Assembly: GCA_018398575.1 (NCBI GenBank)
Contig: JAGTXZ010000003.1
Location: forward strand, 930,001 to 994,000
DNA length: 64,000 nt
Source of the DNA: Ampelomyces quisqualis
Taxonomy: Eukaryota; Ascomycota; Dothideomycetes; Pleosporales; Phaeosphaeriaceae
Direction of reading: 5' to 3'
Shown here one piece after another: positions 48,979-59,681 of the stretch. The position numbers and the translations under genes are program-made. Position 1 is the stretch's first letter, and each line of letters starts with the position of its first letter. The notes under the pieces were generated by a model, which saw only the letters and a program-made list of their open reading frames with translations, did no database searches and was not told where the DNA came from.

Positions 48979-50269
48979 ATGGCAAAATTTCATGTTCTTC
49001 AAGGGAATAAGGAGAGACGTTGTTTAATTAAGCGAGTCTATCGCTGGCTACGTACACGTTTTGGTGACAATCCAAAGTGCTCCATCAATCCACCACCAGA
49101 CCAAACACCGGACCTAATACTGGAATTAATGCCATACCGAACGCCGGACTCAACAACAGACCAAATTTCAGATCCATTATCAGATCCAATGTCAGACTCA
49201 ACAACAGACCAAACTTCAGATCCACTATCAGATCTAATATCAGATTCAACGTCGGACTCGTCGTCGGACTCGTCGTCGGACTCGTCGTCGGACTCACCAT
49301 CAGATTCAACACCAGAACAAGAATTTCACTGGGGAGAGTCAGTGGCTCTTAGCATTGATCTCTTCGCCCGTGAGGTCCGACCAATATTGTTCGGCCCATG
49401 CGAAGGTGATAAATATCGTCGCCGCCCAATCGATCAATATTATGCGGACACGATGTCTCAGCCACGCAGACCTGGATCCAATCTACTACCGCTTCCACGA
49501 TCGATATTGGAGATGGCTGAGAGAAGTGACAGTAAACCCAGCCACCATGTCCCTCTTTCGGCTATCAATAATTCAACCGGAGAAGACTTCCCACAATCAC
49601 CAACTCTGCATGATGAGGAAGGCCTACAACGATCTTTTTCATTCTCATCGCTGCCTTCGTACCGCTCAACGACTTCCAGCGACAGCAACTTTCATCGAAG
49701 ACCTTCATGGAGCATTCAAACACGCCGTATACGCACGAGCTCTCCTTATCCGATGCTACCCAGTCGTCATAGGTTTCAAATTCCACATCGTCCGACTACC
49801 TCACCCATCGAGTCCCAGGAGTCCAAAGATGTCGCCATGGAGTCTGATACATACGGCTACACAACAGTGCGAAACCGGCTCGGTGGAAGAACGATTCCGG
49901 GACTGACAGCGTGCGAACGAGAGTGGGAGCCGGAACGTGTGGCTACACCGGAGCGAGTAGCAGACGAGCGTCGAAGTGCGTCACGAGAATTTTCTAGTGA
50001 GTATTTCACACTTCCCATGGCGAGGTTGTTGAGGGAAGTTCTGTCACTGACTTTGTCTCGTTTCTCTAGGTATAACGAGTGTGATCGCTGCGAACGGGCG
50101 GCGTTTCAGCGCTGTGCATCGGGATTTTAACGAGTGGCCGCAGAGCGGATTGGACGAAACTAAGCTGCGGGAATTCACTAAGACACTGGAACTAGCTGTT
50201 CCGCGGGAATTGCATGCCTCGCGGGATTCGGCTGAGTGGCGGGAGCTGATGAGACTGCGAGGATTGTGA
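48979..50269 (+). CDS. unrecognised protein with Ser-Asp repeat region
   Basis: Exons are 48979-49996 and 50070-50269 (73-nt GT-AG intron), coding 405 residues. The N-terminus is basic (RRCLIKRVYRWLRTRFG). Residues about 50-115 are a low-complexity acidic stretch of STTDQ.SDPLSDP and SDSS units. Then come a Ser/Arg-rich middle and a C-terminal part from exon 2 with FSAVHRDFNEWPQSGLDE and SAEWRELMRLRGL. No signal peptide, membrane segment or known domain is seen. The splice is inferred: the unspliced frame would end at 50130 in a less protein-like tail. Function unknown. Confidence 0.6.
49128..49320 (+). repeat. coding tandem repeats (48-bp and 12-bp units)
   Basis: A 48-bp unit starting GACTCAACAACAGACCAAA occurs twice, followed by about four copies of a 12-bp unit GTCGGACTCGTC. 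All units are multiples of three, so copy-number change keeps the frame. Confidence 0.7.
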
Positions 50270-50673
50270 GCAAAATTGGGAAGGATCCAGGCTGGTTCAG
50301 CAGAGATCAGTCAAAAAGTGGTTAGGGTATCCAAACTTCTACATGCCGAAAGGGGTGCCGAAAATCAGGTTCGTCCCTCGCGCGTTCTTTGTTTGCCTCA
50401 TAGCGTGCTTGCCTGTCTGAGCACTATGAATGTGTACTATAACGAGGTTTGCCCCCAACATATATATTGTTAATATAATGACGAATAATTGAGAATAGCA
50501 TGGTAATCGTACATTTTTCTGCTTGGTGTGTCGTGAATCTGGCGCGGTCTTCGATTGTCCGGGGGCGAATTCCGCTAAGGATAGTACGGTACGCCCCGAT
50601 CCCTCCAACGGTAATATCATGTAACGGTAACGAATCAGTTCCAGGGCCGACTCAGCAACTATCTAGACCCGGC

Positions 50674-51366
50674 ATGGAAAAGTTCGTCCTTGACAACAAA
50701 GAGTCTGTTGCCGAAGTTCAGTTCGCTCGTGCTCTGAACCATTACCCCTTCTACACTCTTACAGGTGGTTCTTATCGAATTACTGCGAATATGTCACTCA
50801 AGTCGTTGTTACACCCTTTTCGGCGACATAAGCGAAGGACACCATACGAGTCTCAATGCAGAGACCGCGGGAGCGTTAGCTCGATCGTCCGCTGGTTCTC
50901 GCGCATCTCCAAGAGCTGTCGAAGGAAACCGAGACTCGAACACTTCACACCGTACCTTCCCCACACCATCGTCACCTGCAATTTCAGGGCACAGGACCAA
51001 GTCCATCAACTTTACTTTAGTCATTTCTTTACGGGAAACCCATCGATTGCCGTGTTCTCATCGTCGCAGTGTGCTGCTGATCCGATCAAATCGAGGCCGC
51101 GCAGGGTCAACGTGCGTTATGGCTGGCGGAGGAACCATCAGAACGTCAAGCAACTTTCTACCGCTAGGGTCATCGTTGGTGCGGGTTGCCAGCACGAAGT
51201 CGCCATGGCCTCAATCCATCATTGGGATCCCGCTTCGGGCGGGATGTTACTTGTCAATTGGGAGGCGATGTACGAAGATTACTTTGCCCAGGAACGAATG
51301 GAAAGCAAGAAAGAACGAGCATTCGAGATTATGAAGAGATGTCGCAGGCTGAAGGAGAGGAATTGA
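50674..51366 (+). CDS. unrecognised basic protein
   Basis: The frame is open from 50500, but the part before 50674 does not look coding. Possible starts are 50674 (MEKFVLDNKESVAEV) and 50791 (MSLKSLLHPFRRHKRR). From the second start it would be 191 residues, rich in Arg, Lys, Ser and His. It ends HHWDPASGGMLLVNWEAMY and a charged helix (QERMESKKERAFEIMKRCRR). No domain is recognised. A second frame overlaps it over 50765-51334 with poorer composition. It lies 400 bp after the Ser-Asp repeat protein on the same strand. Confidence 0.45.
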   Translation: MEKFVLDNKESVAEVQFARALNHYPFYTLTGGSYRITANMSLKSLLHPFRRHKRRTPYESQCRDRGSVSSIVRWFSRISKSCRRKPRLEHFTPYLPHTIVTCNFRAQDQVHQLYFSHFFTGNPSIAVFSSSQCAADPIKSRPRRVNVRYGWRRNHQNVKQLSTARVIVGAGCQHEVAMASIHHWDPASGGMLLVNWEAMYEDYFAQERMESKKERAFEIMKRCRRLKERN

Positions 51367-51860
51367 ATCAATGAGCCAGGGGCGAAGTGCACACCATGCG
51401 GTAATTGTGTATCTACCCGAACTATAAATGTGCCTGCATATAGTTCCAAGGGTCAAGCATTCGACAACAATCTACAACCACCAAATAAGGCAATGAGCTT
51501 TCATGGTATACGACTCCGGCTAAGGAATCTGGGAACAACTGTGAAGAAAGTAGTGTCCAGGAACTTTGCGACCGAGAAGTAGAAGGCTCGATGGAGGCTG
51601 GAACCTGGGAATGTTAGAATAATTTCACGAGTGGCACAATTATTCGTGACCTGAGCTGGCTGCAGTGCGCCTTACAAGACAGCAATGTATTAACCTTTGG
51701 CATAGATGTTGTTCACATGCCAAGTCGGTGCCCGCGAAACGAGACGCGTTGATGTCATTTTCGATCAGCCTTACCCGTCTTGGCACCAAAAAGTCCATCC
51801 GCGTTCCCCACCTATATTTGTGAAACTGAATTTAAGCTTAAACCCACACAAATAGCAATC
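51367..51860. other. intergenic, promoter of the RING gene
   Basis: There is no gene. A CACCTATATTTG stretch near 51810 could be the TATA region of the next gene. Confidence 0.35.
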
Positions 51861-52731
51861 ATGTCTGTCTGTGTCGCGTGCAATAACCCGCTTGAAGTCG
51901 AGATCGAGCGAGACGAGGACGAGGAGCACGATGCCGGCGCATCGTTATCTGGAAAAGGTGCTGCAGCCGCACCAGAAACCTACCCCGACGATGTACAAAT
52001 GACTTGCGGCTGTCATTTCCACTGGTATGAGGTTCATTTGAAATACTAGTCTTCTTATTTGACACAATTTGTTGTCTAGGGACTGCCTACTCGAAGCTTA
52101 CGAGATTACCGAATGCCCTCACTGCGGTAAGAACATTGCATCCGCATCCTCCACCGGCGCCCAACAAGTCGTCTGCAACCTGAGGAACGAAGGCGGACTA
52201 CAAGAAGGCCTGGATATCCTTCCTCTACTGTCGGAAGAGAGCTACCTCAAGGCGTACCCCGAAGACCGCAAATGTCGCGCATTCCTCGAGTTCTGCCGAG
52301 AAGGCGACTACAAGGCTATAGTTGGCATGCTGCAAGACGACGAAGTAGAAGAGGATGACGAGGACGAGGACGAGGACGAGGAGATGGCCGATGGCGACGA
52401 GGCAGACAACAAGGAAGTCGGTATCGACAGGATGTTGAGGTACCAGGACCCGATTGGCGGCATGCAGTCCGGGCTACACGCAGCAGTGCAGGCTCAGAGT
52501 CGGGAGGTCGCATGGTTGCTGCTACTGTTGGCAAGCAACTATGACTTGATGGAATTCCCGCCTCTGGTGTTCCAGGAGGCCGCGTCATTGGGCATCATGA
52601 GGGGGTTGACTGAGGATAAGGTAGACATTAGGAGCCTGAGAGATGCGAATGGCAAGACTGCAGAGGACATCGCGAATGAGGTTGGTGGTGTCTGGAACGG
52701 ATGGTCTGGTAACGGACGTTTGGCTATTTGA
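51861..52731 (+). CDS. RING-type zinc-finger protein with acidic linker
   Basis: Exons are 51861-52024 and 52080-52731 (55-nt intron), giving 271 residues. The N-terminus forms a RING-like metal site: CVACNNP, then MTCGCHFHWDC, where the intron splits the Trp codon, then ECPHCGKN. RING domains usually bind an E2 in ubiquitin transfer, so a ubiquitin ligase role is likely but unproven. Residues about 140-165 are a run of Asp and Glu. The C-terminal part (SGLHAAVQAQSREVAWLLLLLASN) resembles one degenerate ankyrin-like repeat. Likely cytosolic or nuclear; no membrane segment. Confidence 0.78.
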
Positions 52732-53051
52732 GCGTGATACCCAGGGAGAAACAGGGCGGGATAGCACGGAAGTCTCATTCATGCAACGAGGGTGAATTGA
52801 GATGAAATAAGAATGAACGGGCGTTCAACGAGCACAAAGATTGGAAAACCATTCTCAAAATGGTGTGATATGTGAAACGCGATGCCGCTGATCCCACTCA
52901 GTCTCTTAGGTGCTCAAATGCATATGGGGACCGCTGCACGTGATACGTGTTTTTAGCGCGTTTCCATAGCGTGTTTGCCATTGCAGTCGCGTGATCGACA
53001 AGTGATCACATATACGGCGCACAGTTCATGTCACGCACTTTTAACGACACA

Positions 53052-53661
53052 ATGGCAGGCTCCAAACGCGGCGGCGCTCGTGGCGGTGGAGGTTTCAAGA
53101 AAGGGTTTGCAAAAAAGCGTGCTGGATCCGACGATGAAGAAACAGCGCCGCGCGCAAGCAAGAAGACCAAGGCCGACGAGGAAGAGGATTCTACGCAGTT
53201 TATACCGGAGTTGAAAACTGATGGCGACGATCAGCGATATGTTGGGGTGAGTCTGCAAGGGCTGAGAAGGGAAAACAAGACTGATAATGTGAAGCTGGGT
53301 GCGAACGGCAAGCGACGCGTTACTGTTCGCGAATTCAAAGATAACATTCTCATCGACATTCGAGAGTATTACAACGATGATACAGGAGAGGCTAAGCCAG
53401 GAAAGAAGGTAAATCATCACAGGGCACCATCAGCTCCATGTTGGGATGCTAACGCATTCCGTGTAGGGCATCTCTTTGAACCTGGATCAGTACAATACAC
53501 TTGTCGCCGCACTCCCACTCATCGAAGCCGCCCTTGCGGAGAAAAAGGTTCAGGCCGCAAGACCTGAATACGAGGCCGATCTCAGTGTTGCAAAGGAAGC
53601 GGTTGACGAAGAGGAGAATGCCGCAAAGGCCACTGGTGGAGAGGAAGAGAACGAAAATTGA
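53052..53661 (+). CDS. SUB1: Sub1/PC4-type transcriptional coactivator
   Basis: This is a single-stranded-DNA-binding coactivator of RNA polymerase II (PC4/Sub1 family), nuclear. Exons are 53052-53246, 53295-53408 and 53467-53661 (introns 48 and 58 nt), 167 residues. An N-terminal Gly/Arg/Lys-rich tail (MAGSKRGGARGGGGFKKG) is followed by an acidic stretch. The PC4 fold follows: GANGKRRVTVREFKDNILIDIREYY, then PGKKGISLNLDQYNTLVAALP across the second junction. An acidic C-terminal tail ends the protein. The first intron is 48 nt with no stop, so reading through it keeps the frame. I call it an intron because of GTGAGT, the CTGAT branch and the resulting RYVGLGANGKRRV. An ATG at 53028 in the same frame is less likely than 53052. 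Confidence 0.9.
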
Positions 53662-54093
53662 AGTAAAATCTCGATGCACAGAAGGTGTATGAGTTATCTA
53701 CGTTTCGATTCGGTGCGTGCTGCGGTCACGGTCACGGCGTCTTGGGCGCAACAGGACGGTAGCTTGGGTGAGCGCTCACAGTTTAGCACTTATGGCAAGC
53801 TGATTTTTATTTAACAATGCCGCGCAGTTGACTTGTGCTGCCACATGTCGAAATTTCTCCACCGAAGATCTCAAATAATTAGCAGGTATGGCGTTCCTGG
53901 CTGAGTCCAGCCATCGGCACATCGAAGGCGCCCCACCTCAACCCCACCCCGCCATGAATCATCCGTCCAGAATTTTTACACCGAGAGCCACCATCTGGAG
54001 GGGCTTCAGCTGATCACGAACTCGTTTTTGCTCAGTATAGGTTCCATGCTACTCACCGGTTGCTCATCCAACACTCGAATCTCATCGATTCTA
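53662..54093. other. intergenic between SUB1 and tRNA-Phe
   Basis: There is no gene. It is a pyrimidine-rich, CCACCT/CACCCC-rich stretch directly upstream of the tRNA gene. Confidence 0.4.
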
Positions 54094-54234
54094 GTCTCCT
54101 TAGCTCAATTGGGAGAGCGCCAGACTGAAGTCTCAGTCACTAAATCTGGAGGTATCGTGTATGTAATCACCTTCCCCCAGGCCACGTTAGCATAGGGTTC
54201 TAATTCCCAATAGGTTCGATCCACGAAGGGGACA
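54094..54234 (+). tRNA. tRNA-Phe(GAA) with anticodon intron and a second insertion in the T arm
   Basis: The acceptor arm GTCTCCT (54094-54100) pairs with AGGGGAC (54227-54233) with one G-U. The D arm is GCTC/GAGC. The anticodon arm is CCAGA...TCTGG with anticodon GAA at 54127-54129. A 13-nt intron (54131-54143) follows the base after the anticodon and contains CAGTC, complementary to GACTG on the anticodon side, as in normal fungal tRNA-Phe introns. The T stem TCGTG (54155-54159) pairs with CACGA (54222-54226) and the loop is TTCGATC. Between T stem and loop are 55 extra bases (54159-54213 or 54160-54214), beginning GTATGT and ending CAATAG. The A and B boxes are intact. A T run at 54281-54286 could stop RNA polymerase III. 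Confidence 0.8.
54159..54213 (+). other. 55-nt spliceosomal-intron-like insertion in tRNA-Phe
   Basis: GTATGT at the left, CTAAT nine or so bases before the end, and TAG at the right match the donor, branch and acceptor of short introns in this genome. Removing it restores a perfect 5-bp T stem and 7-nt loop. Confidence 0.55.
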
Positions 54235-55399
54235 AACGCCTCGTGCCTGGCAATCTTGCCAGGATCACTCGACATTATTTTTTGCACTTTGCGGTAGCTT
54301 AAGTGGACCTGCGACCTAGCCGGAAGCGGGAGCAACAACTTTCAACCGCCAACATGCCAAAGTTGCACCACGATTACTATATGGGCCTGTCCTTCTTTCT
54401 CAATTCCCGTTGTCATGATTATGGTTTGCGAGTCGCTGTCAAGTCAACGTCTTGCTCGACTGATGTTGGGAAATGCTTGCATATTTTAGTCGAGTCGCAA
54501 AAGAGCGACATGTATTCACGAAAAATATCGGCTACTCAATGCACCCCGAACTTCGTTTCTGTCCAACTGCACATGCTAAGAGAGATGATTTCATCCACTT
54601 CTGCAACCATGTATGTATATCTACTTCATGTGGATATGCACGTCTGGCTGCGATTCGTGTTACCAAGGAATCATTCTCATCATGTTCGCTGAACTTCGTT
54701 GTCTTGGTCGCGCTAGATACCATATCAAAAGCATATGGACTGGCCATCATCGGTTCCACCATGGGTCAACCGAACTCCTACACGTATGGCAATCTAGCTT
54801 TCGCTGGAGAATCGGGTATTCATATGTCTTCCTGATTACCATACTCCAAATGACCAAAGAGTGGGATATGACCATACCTCGAACACGATCCGTGCTCTCA
54901 ACTGCGTAAACAGCGCCGGCGCGGTATTTAGGATGTCTCTTCAGCGCGTGAAGTTGCGAGAAGTATATGCTTTCATGGGTCGTGTTGATCAATCATACAG
55001 CTTGGAAGCTGAATACGATAACGACATCGAGGCGACGGACGTGTTTACCCGGATTGCGCAAAAGCATAAATGTCGAGTGACGGATTAGGTCGCTTAGATC
55101 TGTCGCGGGCGCTAAAGAGAAGTGGGTGGTACGTGAGATTTCATACAGAATGAGGTAGCAGATAGTGCGATGAGGAGGACGGGTGTGAGGAATACGAAAG
55201 GAAAGGCATTTCAAGTCTGGTTACATAGTCCTCTGACATAAGGCGAGCAAAGAGTAGTAAAAATATCTTTCCTTTCATCAGACTCTATAATATACATACC
55301 ACGCATCACTGATGGGGTAATCATTCCACTTAAATCTTTTTGACGTATCTTTTCACACGAGCTCGCAGAGTCCACCTCGCAACCTCAACAAACTATCGT
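54235..55399. other. gap; unassigned open stretches
   Basis: Frames at 54473-54835 (plus) and 54860-55088 (plus, ending RIAQKHKCRVTD) are open and reasonably composed, but match no family I know and lack clear splice sites between them. I would not call a gene from this alone. The GCCTGGCAATCTTGCCAGG hairpin at about 54248 lies just after the tRNA. Confidence 0.3.
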
Positions 55400-57066
55400 C
55401 TACTGCATCTTCTTCACGCTCCTCTCCGTCGGCGCACTATACAGCCACAGCGCCACAAACGCCAGCCACCCAGCGACCGTAACCCAAATGCCTCCAATCC
55501 AGACCCACGCGCCGCTGATCTGCCAACTCCTTGGCCACTCGTCGTGCGCAAAGTGGCGGACGGTGACTTGTCGCTTCTCGTCGATGTTGGTGAGGAAAGG
55601 GCGGCGGTAGTTGATGCGGAAGTTGAAGATGCCGTGCTGATCGGGAGTCTTGAATGAGACGCCGAAGATGGTCGAGTTTGCTGTTTGTGCGATCGGAGAG
55701 AGGTTGAGGCGTTGAAAGGGCGAGAGCATACTGAATTCGAGCTGGATGTTGTCGTCGGCGGCGGGGACGAAGGGTTGGAGGTGATCGTTGGAGTATTCGG
55801 AAATTTCGACCTGTAAGTGCTGGTGTATGTCAGTGGATAGTCAGGCTGGAACGCATGAATACAACTTACAACATCTGTCTTGACGCGATAGATGGTGGGG
55901 TTATTCTCGGGAACGGCAAGACTGGTGTTCATTCTCTTGCTCTTGCCCTCGTCCTGGTAATGGGCCATCTTTCCGACACTCAACACACCAGTCTCTTTAA
56001 AGGTCCAGGCAGATAGTTGGTGTGCGAACGCGCGGTTTGCTGTCTTGATGGTCTTGCCACCAAGCTTCGCGCTCTCAGAGAACCACTTGTTCTGGAGCAG
56101 CTCAGCAGATCCGACAACCATCAGGCGCGCAGCATTGTTGGCCTGCATCGTAGAGATGAGGTTCAGCTGCTGACCTACTGCGAAGGGGTCCTCTACACTG
56201 TCCGCCTCGTCCTTGGGGCTGTAGCTGTATGCGGTGCTCGGGGCACGGAGAACGGGAGATAGAAGGGGAGAGTCGTTTCCGAGGGCCTGACCAACAGCGC
56301 GCGGCACAGCAATGTATCCATCTCCTCCGAAGTAGTTCTTGACGCCGGATCGCAGCGACTGTGGGAGATCGAGTAGTAAGACATCGTGGTTGTCTGGTGA
56401 TGAGGTAGAATCGTAGTTGAAGTGGTCGACTACAACTACACCCTTCTCTGCTGGAACGCTGATATCGAGTTCGAGAAGTGCTGACTGCACAGCAGTTGGT
56501 GTAGGGGATTCGCTCGAGAGGGCGACGAGGATGTTACCTTCCTTTTTGAGGAACTCGAGGAAGTTGTTCGCAGAAAGCGCAGGGCCGAGGCCTTTCGATT
56601 TGCCTGGCAGAAGGAGGACGTGGTCGTATGCGCGTTCGCCATGTTTGAAGAGGGAGAGCTTATCGGCTTTGGGCGATTCGAGAGTCGTTGAGAAGCCTCG
56701 AGCTGTGATTCGGATGTTAGTCTGTGTATTTGACTCGCTGAAATCGTTGATGGCGAGTTGGGCCAGATTCGAAGCTCTGGTAGCTGTACCCCAAGCTTAC
56801 GCAGCCTCGAGCTCCACACAATCACGTTATGCCAGTTGCGACTACCGAGAAGCCAGAAGCTTCGAATGCCCATCTACAGTGCATCTCTCATTCCGAATCC
56901 ACGGAAATTGCAACTTACAGCTCAAGTCCTCCAGAAACACGCTGTACTGCTCCCTCTCGCTCTGTTCCTCCAGAACAACCAATAACCTGTTTCCCGTAAA
57001 ACTCTTCGCAGAAACAGCCGCCGTCCACGCCAGGACCAATGCAGAAGAAAATAACCACCTCATCAT
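55400..57066 (-). CDS. WBP1: Wbp1/OST48 subunit of oligosaccharyltransferase
   Basis: This is an essential subunit of the ER complex that moves the glycan to Asn in N-glycosylation. Exons are 57066-56919, 56702-55870 and 55810-55400 (minus strand; introns 216 and 59 nt), 463 residues. It has a signal peptide (MRWLFSSALVLAWTAAVSA), then NRLLVVLEEQSEREQYSVFL, RGFSTTLESPKADKLSLFKHGE, YDHVLLLPGKSKGLGPALS and GNILVALSS, and a long lumenal domain. One membrane helix near the C-terminus follows (WIGGIWVTVAGWLAFVALWL), with a short cytosolic tail ending KKMQ, a dilysine-like ER signal. The first intron is unusually long for this region but has GTAAGT, CTAAC and CACAG. It is divergent from the complex I subunit gene with 288 bp shared. 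Confidence 0.93.
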
Positions 57067-57354
57067 GTGGGTTTGTATGTGAAAACGAAGTTCGGCCTAT
57101 AAGCCCGTATCGCTGTCTTACGACAACGTATGCAACGCCAAGACCGTCCATCGGCCCCGGAGAATCGCCCAACGCCGATTGGCGCAGCTCAACTGCGGAG
57201 CCGAGCTCCCAACGACACCCGCGACATCGACGACCGCCGTTGAGGGAATTGAGGCCGTGGACGACGCCCAGATACACGTGAGTCTGCGCATTGTATCTAA
57301 CGTCATCAAAATCGTACTGAGGGTGAATTCAGCCTGCCCGTAGCGACCGTAACC
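57067..57354. promoter_or_regulatory. shared divergent promoter, WBP1 and complex I 9.5-kDa gene
   Basis: The 288 bp between the two opposite start codons must hold both 5' leaders and promoters. No clear TATA box is seen on either strand. Confidence 0.5.
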
Positions 57355-57725
57355 ATGTCCGGCGCCGCTCCCTCCCCATTCTTCTTCAAGCAGCCACTGC
57401 GCTACCTCAAATGGGCGTCCATCAACAAGCCCGCGTACTTCTACTCGATTATTGTGGGATGTACAGGGCCGGTCCTGGTGCTTACCGTGCCGCCGATTCG
57501 GAGATATATGGGCGAGGAGCCGATTCCGAAGATTCCTATGACTTACCCAGGTACGTACGATCGTGGAATGACGACGGAAGAGAGGAATTGGGAACGAGGT
57601 GCGGGGCACATGTCTTGCGAGAACTGAACCAAGGTCGGGGCTGTGGGAGTCTGAGTATACCGGGCTAACGAAAGGCAGTGCCGAAGGGAGCGAGACCACG
57701 ACCGACGGGATTCGATGACGAGTAG
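57355..57725 (+). CDS. NADH:ubiquinone oxidoreductase 9.5-kDa subunit
   Basis: This is an accessory subunit of mitochondrial complex I in the inner membrane. Exons are 57355-57550 and 57679-57725 (128-nt intron with GTACGT, CTAAC and GGCAG), 80 residues. It begins MSGAAPSPFFFKQPLRYLKW and has one membrane helix (YFYSIIVGCTGPVLVLTVPP) followed by IRRYMGEEP.P.IP. The second exon supplies VPKGARPRPTGFDDE. Length and motif order match the fungal 9.5-kDa subunit (NI9M-type). Confidence 0.9.
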
Positions 57726-58207
57726 AGGATCGCGAGAGGTATTTGGGTAGTGAGGAGAGCGGAAAGACAGTGCTATCAAGCGCGGGAATGAAGATCGTGC
57801 GGGAGTAGGAGGAGCATGCATCAGAGGAACAGAACCTCAAGCTGCCTACCGCAACTGTATAAAGAATGATTTCCTTCTGTCAGAATGTCGCCATGCGTGA
57901 AGTACAATGCTAACATGCCATCACATTGGAGCTTTAGTAGTAAGAGCTGGGATTTATTCGGATTGAAGTCTTGATTTCGCCGTATAGTTGTACACGCATC
58001 GTCCGAGTCCAACTATGCTCCTCCAAATCGCGGGCCTAGCGCCAAGCAAAAGCTCCAGGGACGCACTTTGTTGCATGAGACATTATGCGGACAAGACTCT
58101 TAGCACCAAGCACACCTCGCGGCCCAGATATCATACCTCACACCAAAACCGCGCAGTACGCATATCTCTCTCGTCCAATGACGCCCCAATGACTTCAGCC
58201 CCTGCGC
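57726..58207. other. intergenic between convergent genes
   Basis: The 3' ends of the complex I subunit gene and the BTB gene face each other. Nothing else is recognised. Confidence 0.4.
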
Positions 58208-59626
58208 CTATTCGGTACGCTTGCGCTTGGCAGGCGACTCCTCGATATCCAGATCCCGATCAAACGAATCCTCCTCATCGTCCTCGTCCTCGAACAACGC
58301 CCTCGCCTGCGCACGCTTCGCCGTCTCCAAGTTCTGGCGCGCAATCTCATTGCCACCGGGTTTGTACTCGCGCTTAGCTGGCAGGACACGGGGCGTGTTA
58401 TCGTCCTTGAGCCAGGGCAAGTCCTTCTTCTTGAACACGGTGCACGTGAGATAATTGACCGGAAAGCGATTGACATCGAGGTGGGTGGTCGAGACGAGGA
58501 GCCGGTGTTCTTCGACAATGCCCTTGATGCATTCTTTGATCTCGAAGAGGTGGTTTTCCAGCACGTTCATGGCTTTCTTGGTCATGGGGAACTTTGTGTG
58601 GAATTGGTTGATGACCGTCTTGTCGATGTAAGCTTCGCCCGCTGCGCCCATGGCTTTGTACAGCTCATAGCCGCAGTCGGCGCCGTTGCGGCCTTTGTCC
58701 AGGAGCAGGCGCTGGCCGACCCAGTGGCGGAAGAAGGACAGCGCCATCCACACGAGAATGTCTTTGGAGTAAGCTTCGCGCTTGATGGGGATGTCTTCAG
58801 ACGGCTTGTCCATCTTGCCGGGGTAGTGGGACATGATGGCGAGCTCGAGGCCCTTACCTTGCGCGAGGAGTGCGCGGTGGTACTTCTCGATCAAGAGACG
58901 CAGGCCGGGGACCTCGCGGACGCTCTCTAGTACACCTGGTATCTTCTTGAAGTTTTTCCAGTTGCCGACGAAGTGGATCATGCACTCTTTGAACATGGCC
59001 TCGCTGCGAATGTCGTAGGCCACGTGAACCCAGGGGCATGGGTTACTCTGGATCGAGCGGAAGAGGTCTTGGCCATGCTTAAGGAGGGCGACTTCGATGG
59101 GTTTGCTAATGAGTCCGGTACAGCCAAGGTACTCGCTGATCTGGAGGAGGGAATGACACTCAGGAAGCGCCTCAGCCATATCGTTGGCGTCGATGGTAAG
59201 GTCCTTGCCGTAAAACGCGTAGAAGATGGATTCATAGTGTGCGAACACCTTGCCAGCTTGAGGAATGCGGCCATTCTCGTTGACGATGATGCCACTGCGG
59301 CCATCTGCGCGCTCGCCTAGTTGGTTGAGGTGCTACAGGATGACGTGTTAGATTCAAGTCGTGGTAGTGAAAGAGCATTGAGTCGCGCCAGGACATACCA
59401 CAAGCTGCAGATTGCCGGCTGGAAAGTTCTCCGAGGGCAGATGCGTCAGCTCAATCAACCACTTGATCTTGATGCCCGCGCTCTTCGCCTTGGCACTCAG
59501 CGCCGCCGCCCTGGGCTCAGTGAGCATCTCGGCAAAGAGCGTGGAGTTGCGCGCCAAATTCCCAGAGTGGAATTTGTAGCGTCGCTTGTGGCCGAGAACG
59601 ATCTCGACGTCTTCGTCCTGGTTCAT
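58208..59626 (-). CDS. BTB/POZ-domain protein
   Basis: Exons are 59626-59399 and 59332-58208 (minus strand, 66-nt intron), 450 residues. The BTB fold starts at the N-terminus: DVEIVLGHKRRYKFHSGNLA, then NSTLFAEML. After a linker it continues in exon 2 as HYESIFYAFYGKDLTIDANDM and LLQISEYLGC. BTB domains mediate dimerisation and, with Cul3, can serve as substrate adaptors; that role is only an inference here. The middle is helical and unassigned (YDIRSEAMFKECMIHFVGNW). The C-terminus has an acidic run (EDEDDEEDSFDRDLD) and a basic end AKRKRTE that could be a nuclear signal. Large open frames on the opposite strand are shadows. Confidence 0.83.
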
Positions 59627-59635
59627 TGTGATGCT

Positions 59636-59681
59636 GTGTGGTGGTGTGGTGGTGTGGTGGTGGTGTGGTGGTGTGGTGGCT
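59636..59681. repeat. GTGGTGTGGTG simple repeat
   Basis: This low-complexity TGG/TGTGG stretch lies directly upstream of the BTB gene start, in its likely 5' leader (CCACCACAC on the coding strand). Confidence 0.75.

Noticed and set aside
50765..51334. 189-codon frame overlapping the basic protein at 50674-51366
   Set aside because: It is very rich in Ser, Arg and Thr and has no better start. The other frame ends with a more convincing protein tail, though neither is proven.
53028..53051. upstream in-frame ATG of SUB1
   Set aside because: It would add MSRTFNDT, which family members lack; the ATG at 53052 has the better context.
58481..59320. long plus-strand frames over the BTB gene
   Set aside because: They are mirror frames of the BTB coding exons; the minus-strand protein has the domain.
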